DNA of 27,115 nucleotides. It comes from Phoronis australis (Eukaryota > Phoronida > Phoronidae). Positions 10,701 to 19,700 of the stretch are shown here, piece after piece. Position numbers and translations under genes: made by a program. The DNA is taken from contig NMRA01000695.1 of assembly GCA_002633005.1 (NCBI GenBank), positions 173,058 through 200,172 of the forward strand, in the 5' to 3' direction. Position 1 is the stretch's first letter. Every line of letters starts with the position of its first letter. The notes under the pieces are model-generated. The model saw only the letters and a list, made by a program, of their open reading frames with translations, did no database searches and was not told the DNA's origin.

Positions 10701-13700
10701 CCACCACTGTCAAATATACCCCCGCATTCAGCATACCTAATCCGTAACACGGTTGCCGCAATTTGGTCATTTATTTTTCATGTTTCGAAACTAGTTTCCG
10801 AAAAAAACTTGTACCCTTTCGTCGGACAACTCTTTGGTTCATTGACTTGTTCTCTAATGTATAGGTGTTTTTTTTTTCGTCTTTGTATTTAATTGTCTAC
10901 AAAATATTTAGGGTTTAATATGGAGGTTGGACTAGAAAGACCAGCCATTTAACTCATGCAATGTCAACTTCCGCTTTGTTTATCGCACTGAGCCTCGCTT
11001 TGGGTTTTAATGTTCCCCGCGTTAATTAGGATTTTGGAGCGAAAGGGATCAAACAACACACGTGAGCGTATGCTTTACAACATCGCAGCATGTCGATCAC
11101 GTTTTCCCGCCGAATCGTTTTCTCGCAAGTGGACTAACTGCATGGGTTATTCTTTGGTTCAACCTTGTGTGGGTGTTTTTTTTTTCTGTAGCCAGATTCT
11201 AATCTATCTGGTTTTCATCTAGGAAACAAAGGCTATATTTGACGACTATGCAAAGCTGATGGGTACAAGGTTCACCTTGGCAGCTCAAGTAATGCCCTCT
11301 ATGAACCTTTACAAAATACAATTAGTTATACGGTAAGTCCAATTACTCCTTTGGGAACGAGATTAAAGAACTTTCGCCAAACGTTGATTTTTGTGTGTGA
11401 TATGTTAGTTTTTTGCCTTACGTTCTCATGCAATAAATCTGACAGTTTGTTATTATCGATTCTATATTAATTATGACTTTGTATAATGTAGGCCCACAAG
11501 ACCATTTCCTATTAGGCCCAGTTCGGTAGAGTCACAAACATTTTCATTTTAGACACATTGAATTTGTGGTATTGGAAACGGTGAAAGTTCGCCAGTTTGA
11601 ATCTGAATCCATCACTCCTGTTTCTGGCAGCGACAAAGATTACAGTATTGTGAGTATAGCAACGAATGCTTTTTCAGTCTATGGTCACTGCACGATTTCC
11701 TTCTAGTACGTGTAGGTCTATATGTGTGGCTGAGAAGCTGCAAACTTGACTGTACCAAACAGTACACGACACGCATGCGCGCTCCTTTGATGATTTTTAC
11801 TTCCGGCGGGCTAATTAAGCAAGTAACCCCACCTATGGACTGAGAATCAGCAGATAATTACGGTCACCCAGCATAGTGAGAACACAGCGAATCAAATAAC
11901 TTAGACAATGCACGATTGATTACCAATCATCTCAGCTGATAACGGAGAAACTAGAGAAAAATTATACCTGGAAGTTTGCGCTACGTTTCATTGCCTTGAT
12001 AAGATGGTCTGGATGGTTTCTATGAAAACGCAACCCTCTGAAACTTGGCTAATCTCTGCAGTGTGTTTAATACTCGGAATCGGTTAATTGAAGCACACAG
12101 CGGTGACAGCTTGGACAGAAGTTGTACCCCCTTACAAACTCGTTGTGACTGTCCCATTGTATGGAACCAAGTACCACATAGGAGACCGAGACGTCTTTGG
12201 TGGACTCGTGTCTATGCGCCAGGTAAGGTACACTATGCAAATGCCACTATTTGAAAATATGTGTGTCACGTTTAAAAAAGTAAAGATTTTTTAGCAATTT
12301 TGTGAGTTGTGCCAGGTGACTAACATCAATTCAAAAATTTGCCTTAGGTTTGCATTTTAATGTGAAAAAATGGCGTGACTTAATACAACCCATGGAGATA
12401 TTATTTGTAGTCTTATTGGTATCTAATTTCATTGTTTTTAAATATGTTCTATTTTATGTCCAAGTGCCGAGATTAGCTAAACTTAAGTCAAATTTCATGA
12501 CAATGTTCAAGTTTGAAATAGGCGAGTTTTCACTTTTTATAAAATACAATGGTTTGTGATATCAAAAAATGTCGATGGAAGTAAAATTTCTCCCGCCTCA
12601 AAGTGGTCACTGAAGTAGTTTTTAAGTCTCCTGTGGCTTACGGCCTATTAGCATGGCGACCACTTTCCTCGAAGTACAAGTACTTGGCACTTTCCAAAAA
12701 TATGTGAAGAACGCAAGTGTTAAATGTTCAAAGTCTCTTGATATGAATGTCATGTTTTACAGTTTGTGCACGTTCATGTCGACATAATCTATCAGACTGT
12801 GAAAAGGGGTTACTGCATAGGCAACATTTGCATATGCTGACATACACCGTACACATGTACGCTACACGGCAATGTGCAAGCGGGATTCATTTTCGATATG
12901 AGTCAATGCAACGCTTTTCATTCACCAGGAATACACGAGCAAAATGTGAACAACTAGAGAATTATTTGTCCTCAAGATAAAATATTCATTCAACCTTTGC
13001 CAGTTTGCGTTTTTTTTCAAATCTGCGAGAGCTGCAACATTTTTGCGGCTGCACGTATTGGTATGCTGTTGAATTTTGCAGCTATGCAACATCAGTGACA
13101 CCTGGGACCACTCGTGGGACAGTGATCGCTCAGTGGAAGCGTTATCGTGGAACGAGACAATTATATTTTTCGAGGGCCGCTTGAGTATTAGCGCCAAGGT
13201 AGGATATCCTCGCCATCGCTATGATTTGTTGTTAAGGCCAGCTCGCTCGCAATCACTGGCGACCAAAAAGTGTTTGATGTTTAGCGCTTTGCGGTATTTG
13301 GGCAGGTTTGCATGTAAAACACGAAAAGGGTGCTCATTGGAAAGTGCTCTGACGGACGACACTTGACAATTGCCGACTGAAAAGGGAAGTATGAAGACGA
13401 AGGTAGCGGCACCTTAGACAGCAACAACTGTGACACTTGCAGACGATATAATATTTAGCAATTTAAAATTGAGACAGAACTGTCATATAACAAACAGTCC
13501 TGTTCCAGGTGTTACGATTAGGACCTGATTGCATGTTGAGTGTTATTTACATTGGTGCAACTGTATAATTACTTTAAACTATTTTCGGAAATTTTGATGA
13601 TCGAACCGGCCAACGATGTCGAGTCGACATTGACCTACCTTGAGCTTTCAATGTCAGATGTCACTGTTGAAGTAGTGCGGAAGGTGAATACGGAAAACAG

Positions 13701-16700
13701 TATGTATTACACGGCCGTATTGCACTCGACTGATTCAACGTCTATGGGATACTTTACCCTATTGCTTGAGGGAATGATAGAAAGGTCAAAAGCCCACGTT
13801 CTTCTTGAACCCTAACACGGCCACTACACTGAAGCCTTCGAAACGCACCAGCGTCATACCTTAGTCATTATAATAGCTCGAGAACAAAAATCGAAGGGAG
13901 AAATGAATTGTGCATTTAAGTTGCCCATTACTCTAGACCTATTCACAAAGCAGGTTTCAGGAAGACCCGACAAAGGACGCAGGAGCAATGCTATTCATTA
14001 CAGACAGAGCTTGGCTAGATCTGGCAACATGCCAAATTTCAACAAAAAATACTTCAAAGGACAGTGGAGCCAATCAAACATTCCAAAAATGGCCATCGCA
14101 GCGCTATCTTGAGTCTCTTTTCGATTAAAAACAACCGGCCAGGAGAAGCATGTTGAGTGGACAGACGGTGAAGTGCGAAAGAGCAAGTAAACAAACAAGC
14201 AAATGTTTTTCACGACTGAGCAACAAAACCGGCAAATTTCATTTCACATGTAATAAATATCACTTGACGTAAAAACAGCATCAAATACCTTATTTTTGCA
14301 CGAAAAAACTTGCATTTTTCTCAGGTGACACCTGCTCCCCATAACCTACAATATAGCCAACTGTACACAAAAACAAATTCTCCTGATATTATGCTGCAGG
14401 CTCGCTATGTCGTAGACAACAACTTGGGTGGAATTGCGTTTTGGTTTCTCGATATGGGAGACTTCAAAGCCTGCTCTACAGCAAGGCCCTATGCCAACCT
14501 CATCCGTGTAAAAGACGTTGTCGTGCCTGGTGAGTTATCGCCACGAGAATTTATTAAAAACATCCATCGCTCAGCGCTAATTAGGTCAAGTCTAATTATA
14601 TAATTAGAATAAATACTACTAGTGATGAATGTTTGTTTTCGGAACAACCAATGGTTTTAGCATGAGTAAATAAGAACACTTACTCGTGATATCATAAAAA
14701 GAAACAAACCTGTACATCCCAAAACATGTTTTTCCATAAAAGGCTTTTTAATTGAAAACTGGCTCGCTAGTGGCAGCTTACAAAGCAAGGCGACATTTTT
14801 CTGTCCGATTGCATTTGTCAAATCAAGTTCACACCTAGCCAAATTAAGTCAAGATTATAGGTGCCAGTTTTCCTGCTTTGCACGCGCGCCATCGGATTAT
14901 GGAGATTGAACAACACGTAGTTCGCAGTTAAAGAAAACCTTGTTGCTAGATAAAATTTAATTTTGCCTTACATAAGGAAATGCCTCGTTTTTCGATCCTC
15001 CGTGAATTCGACGACATTTGTAAGTAATCTATCGTTTTCAACTTTTCTCAGATAGTTGCATCCTCACGTTTGAGCACAAAACGCGCCTGGCAGTTTTCAA
15101 AAGGATTATGGGTGGACGTAGGCCGTTACACAGTTCTTCCGACAGCCGTACGTTATACAACTTAAGAGAACATGACGTCATCGAAATCTCTTGCGTGGAG
15201 GGCTATATTCCGTCATGCGCGGTCTACGGAGATTGCAAATTCACGTGCGACAGGGAAAATATTGATGTCACTCGTGTTTATTGTAAAGGTGTGCAAATGT
15301 GAAGTTACCAAAATAACTACCCTGTACATGTTATGAAGGGGGTTAACAGACGAATAATAGAAACAATTTTATAACCTGAATAGCCAGTTGACTCACTCTA
15401 TTGATTTGCTGGTTTTCCGGGATGCAGGTAGCGCCACCTTTCTATCCCACTGCGGGTACAATTGAAAATATGAGCAGTGTATTGGGCGAAAAACTTCAAA
15501 AACTTCTACAAACTTCAATGAAACTTGTTCTAGAGTGAATTCTTTGAGAGAATTTAGACTACAAAGTATTCCAGATTATAGGAATCTGGTAAAAGGTGGG
15601 TGTCTACCAGCCAAATTTCTTACAAATCTAATGTCTAAAGGCATCCTGAATTTCATGCTTGTCAGAATAAATATTGATTAAGTAATTNCGCCGGGGAACC
15701 CTAGACCACCTTCTCAGTCTAAGCTTGTGCTGTGACTGTCATTTTGAGGAGTCCCGGAATTTGATAACCAGTTTGTTGCCCATTTTCATCATTGCACAAA
15801 TCTGGATCTCACTATGCGAGACCCCTGTGAGCGACTGCTACCCCTTTATCTATATCTAACTCGTAATAACGACAATAATTTCAGAAATCAAATGCAGAGT
15901 GCTGACTGGTCCCCACGTGAGCACCGTTGACGATGTCTTATCCAGATCAGTTACGTACGGCGGAACGGTACTCTATCGGTGCGACAGAGGATGGGCGAGA
16001 AACCGCGTTGTTGATTTCGCATTGCCGTGTGACGAATCTTTTTTAGAAATTGATTCAGACAACTTTGGATGCTTGGAAGGTAAAGCCTCGCTGTGAATAT
16101 GATAGTTAATAATTTAGAATTAAAGTTTTGAATAACTGCATCTTCAGTTTTAAAGATTCCTGTGAGAAATTTTATTATGAAAAGTTCCGTTACCTTCCGT
16201 TCTGAAGTCGACCAGCTAAGTCAATGAGTTGCGGTGCTCTATTTTTGTGGGAATTACAATTCCCCGTACGTTTTTCAAATTCACCCCAGCAATCAGTTAT
16301 CATCCTTACCAAAGGTTAAACCAAAGAACAAAAAGCAAATTGTGGACAAAGAAATTTTCAAAGTCCTTCAATTAGTTAATTTATAAAATGTTCATTTTCT
16401 GGAACCACTGTTTTAATTCAGTTGTGTGACATTGTTTCTATTTTTTTCAAGAAACATGCAGCCTTTCTCTAAATAGAAGTCATGGTCTGACAGCTTTTGC
16501 TCTTAGAAATGACAAGTGGCAACTCGTTGATTTTGACAAAAAGATGGAGTTGTTCGACGGCGAAAAGTTATTAGTACGGTGTGAGCCGTCCTATTCACTC
16601 GCCCAACCTTGTCCCACTACCAACAGCACAAGAGAATGTGCGGACACGTGCAGTGGAGGGTCATTGACGCTGGACTATAATAAAACTGTCTGCGAAGGTT

Positions 16701-19700
16701 TGTTTAATTCATTCCGTGTATTACACGTGCACTTTTTCTCACATTAATAATACACGTGAAACCGCTTCGATACACAACACGAAACGAGCTCTGTCCGTTT
16801 CAGGCAGTTATAGAAGGCATAGTTGTTAGACGGTTAAGTCTCCCAATAATTGCCTACACTTTTGCCACGCCATGAATATGTTCTTGCTTTACCTTCACAA
16901 TAGGCAACACTTTAACAATGATAGACTCCAATGCATACAGTATACGCACCTCGTGCAAACGTCAACAGTACTGTCTAGAATGCAGTTTATATCCAGCAAA
17001 CTACATCCTGTCCGTTAATTTAAAAAAAAAATTGTATAACTGTATTTTAGTCTGGTGGTGTCAGCCGCGATTATAGGAAACCACATGCTGCAATTGGGGA
17101 GACGGAGCGACAGCAGGGGGTGCTGTGCAATAATTTTAATAACTCACCAGTCTGAAAATACTGTACTTACTTATAAACAGGTCACGTGTCTACCTTCTGG
17201 TGGGACTGTAATTCATCCATTTTTTCTGTTATACACTTTGTTCGTAAAACAGAAATCCCTAACGGACTACATGTCTACATTTTATTGTGACTGTAGAGTG
17301 TGGTCAAAGATTCCTTCAAACGCATTGTGTGAAGTTTCAGCTACATGCGTCTTAGTGATGAAAAAGCAGCGACGTTTACATTTCCTGGAGTTCCCCTGAA
17401 TCGCTGTTGTTGGACATGTCAAATGTACCGTTTCAACCCTCTAGGATTGCTCTGTGTCCTAACGGGCGGTGAGAATGCCTTTCCTTCAACCCGAGCTGTA
17501 GGCGACCACATTCGAGTGAAGGAAACTGTCGAGTATGCTTGCAGTCATCGATGGTCCCGCAAGGGTGAAAGGTTCTTCACAGTCACGTGTGTTTACTTGG
17601 ACAATAATCGCACAAGTTTATATCCGAACGACATAGAATGCCGAGACGGTACTACCATTTTCAGTGATATTTTGTTTTAATTTGAGCCGACGTTTAAATT
17701 CAACAATTACATCCTAAAATACCGCAGCGCACTCCTTGATTCTGTAGTATAATCACACAAGTCTGTGCGTATGTAGGGTACATGCACCACGTTATTTGTC
17801 TACTTCACAAATTGCAACTTTACGATTTCTGGGTCAGTTTTGAAGCTTAAAAAAACGAACAGTGGCTATTTGTTGTACAATAAATACGAATTCACCCAAT
17901 GGTAACACAAAAACGGGTAGAACGAGCGTTTCAGTGAAGCCAGGCAAGGTTAATTTGTTACACGAGACAACCAAAGCAAGAGAGGAAGTCCACGCTCAGC
18001 ATGCTGTTGTATTGCAAGTTCGCAGCAGAAAATGTGTACAGTTGAGGTGTTCACAAGCTCAACTAAACCAGGGTAGCTGCGTTCATCGGGTGGGTCTCCA
18101 AAGTTCGCGATATTCACCTATCATAGAATCCGTTTCAGTTCTGGCCAAATCTTTGCAAAATCTCAACAGGCGTTACACTATACATGTCGAAATCGCGACA
18201 ATTACAGCGTAGGTCCATCCATAAGTAAATAACAACAAGGCGCCATAACGTCCATTAACTTTTTTAACAGAACGCTATACCATTGCGACAAAAGATCAAC
18301 TCAAGTGCCAAATAACTCTAACATTAACAGGCCTGTTATCCAAGTTTGGCAGAGTTCTGCAGAAGTATGCCTAATTTATTTTTAAAAACTACTGTGCTTT
18401 GTCGTCTTGTACTAGAAAATCATTCATTCTAGATTTTTTTGTAGAATCATCCCTCTCCGAATGCGAGGTCTCCATTCGCAAACAACCGGGATTGCAAGTG
18501 TTCCAAGGCTTCATGGGGCAGTGGACTGAACTGTCATTAAGTTCTACCGTAAAGTATTCTATTGTCGTGCACCGGGTGCAACAGTTTGATGACATCATGT
18601 TTAAATGCCAACCTGGTTATAAAAATATCATTCCGTGCATGTCGACCAAAGATCACCAGCCATTCTGCACGTTGGGATGCATTGGAACCGAGATTAACTT
18701 GGACATCGACATTTGTAGAGGTAAAGTAACACCCATCATGTTATGGGATGAGGTTATCATCGCATCTGCAAATACAACCTCACAAAGTTATCATGTTGTT
18801 TTTCGACGTTTAGAATCTTGGAAGGAGTGATATAGTGAAAAGTGCATTGTCCATCGTTATAATCAGCGGCAACATTAATTATTTTATTTCAAATGGTTGT
18901 TTAGCATATTTTATGCAAGTCCAGATAGAGCGCGCAGGTATCCTTATCGATTTCTCTGACACCTCATTTCGAAACTGGTGTGTTTTAATGATTCCTAAAC
19001 CAGTTCGTGTACACATTCTTCCTGAAAGTTTCGACTTTAATTTAAGCTTAGTGTATCTCTGTCAGATCAGCCTCCCGTTCAGTAACGCTAGGACCTCGCT
19101 AAAAAGCAAGACTTCGCGATATTACGTGAGATATTGCCGTGCTTTTAAAATAAGAACACGTGACTTTGCCTAGGTTTGAGCTAGGTCCTAGCGTAGGTCC
19201 TAGCGTCTACTGAACGCACGCCTGGTATGCTCTTTCGCAGCGACCACGTGTGGGGTGGTACCTCTTATCCACCCAAGGTATGATGCATAGAGCAATTCAT
19301 TGAATGTGCTTGTATGAAAATTGGCAATACAGTTCCAATGTCTACTGATTAAGTTCGACATTTTAGTCAGCCACTGTCTGGTAAAAGTTCAGAGTGGTGC
19401 ACGTTACAAATGGGTGGCGAGAAGCTCCGCCAACGAGACTGTTCCATTAGACGCGGAAGTCACGTGGACTTGTAACGTGGGATATGTGTGGCCTGACCAC
19501 GTGGTGCAGAAAACAACTACCTGTAGTTCAGATGGCTTACTCCATCCGCAGCCCTGCCAACCGTTACCAGGTAATTTTTCAGCCTTTTGGTTGACCCTGT
19601 TGCACCAAAGTTAGGCAAAGTCAAGGATGATATGCATCCGGAGTGTAAATGTTCACTGCTAATATATTTACATGTAGTAATATTATGTCATCATTTTTAA

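Noticed and set aside
17164-17399. Frame with YKQVTCLPSGGT and FYCDCRVW as a CCP piece
   Set aside because: The VTC..SGG stretch looks CCP-like, but there is no matching core or donor, and the frame is probably chance.
17862-18212. 116-codon frame with RKCVQLRCSQ as a further stalk module
   Set aside because: A TTTCAG acceptor and a GTAGCT in phase exist, but cysteine spacing and motifs do not fit either module type.
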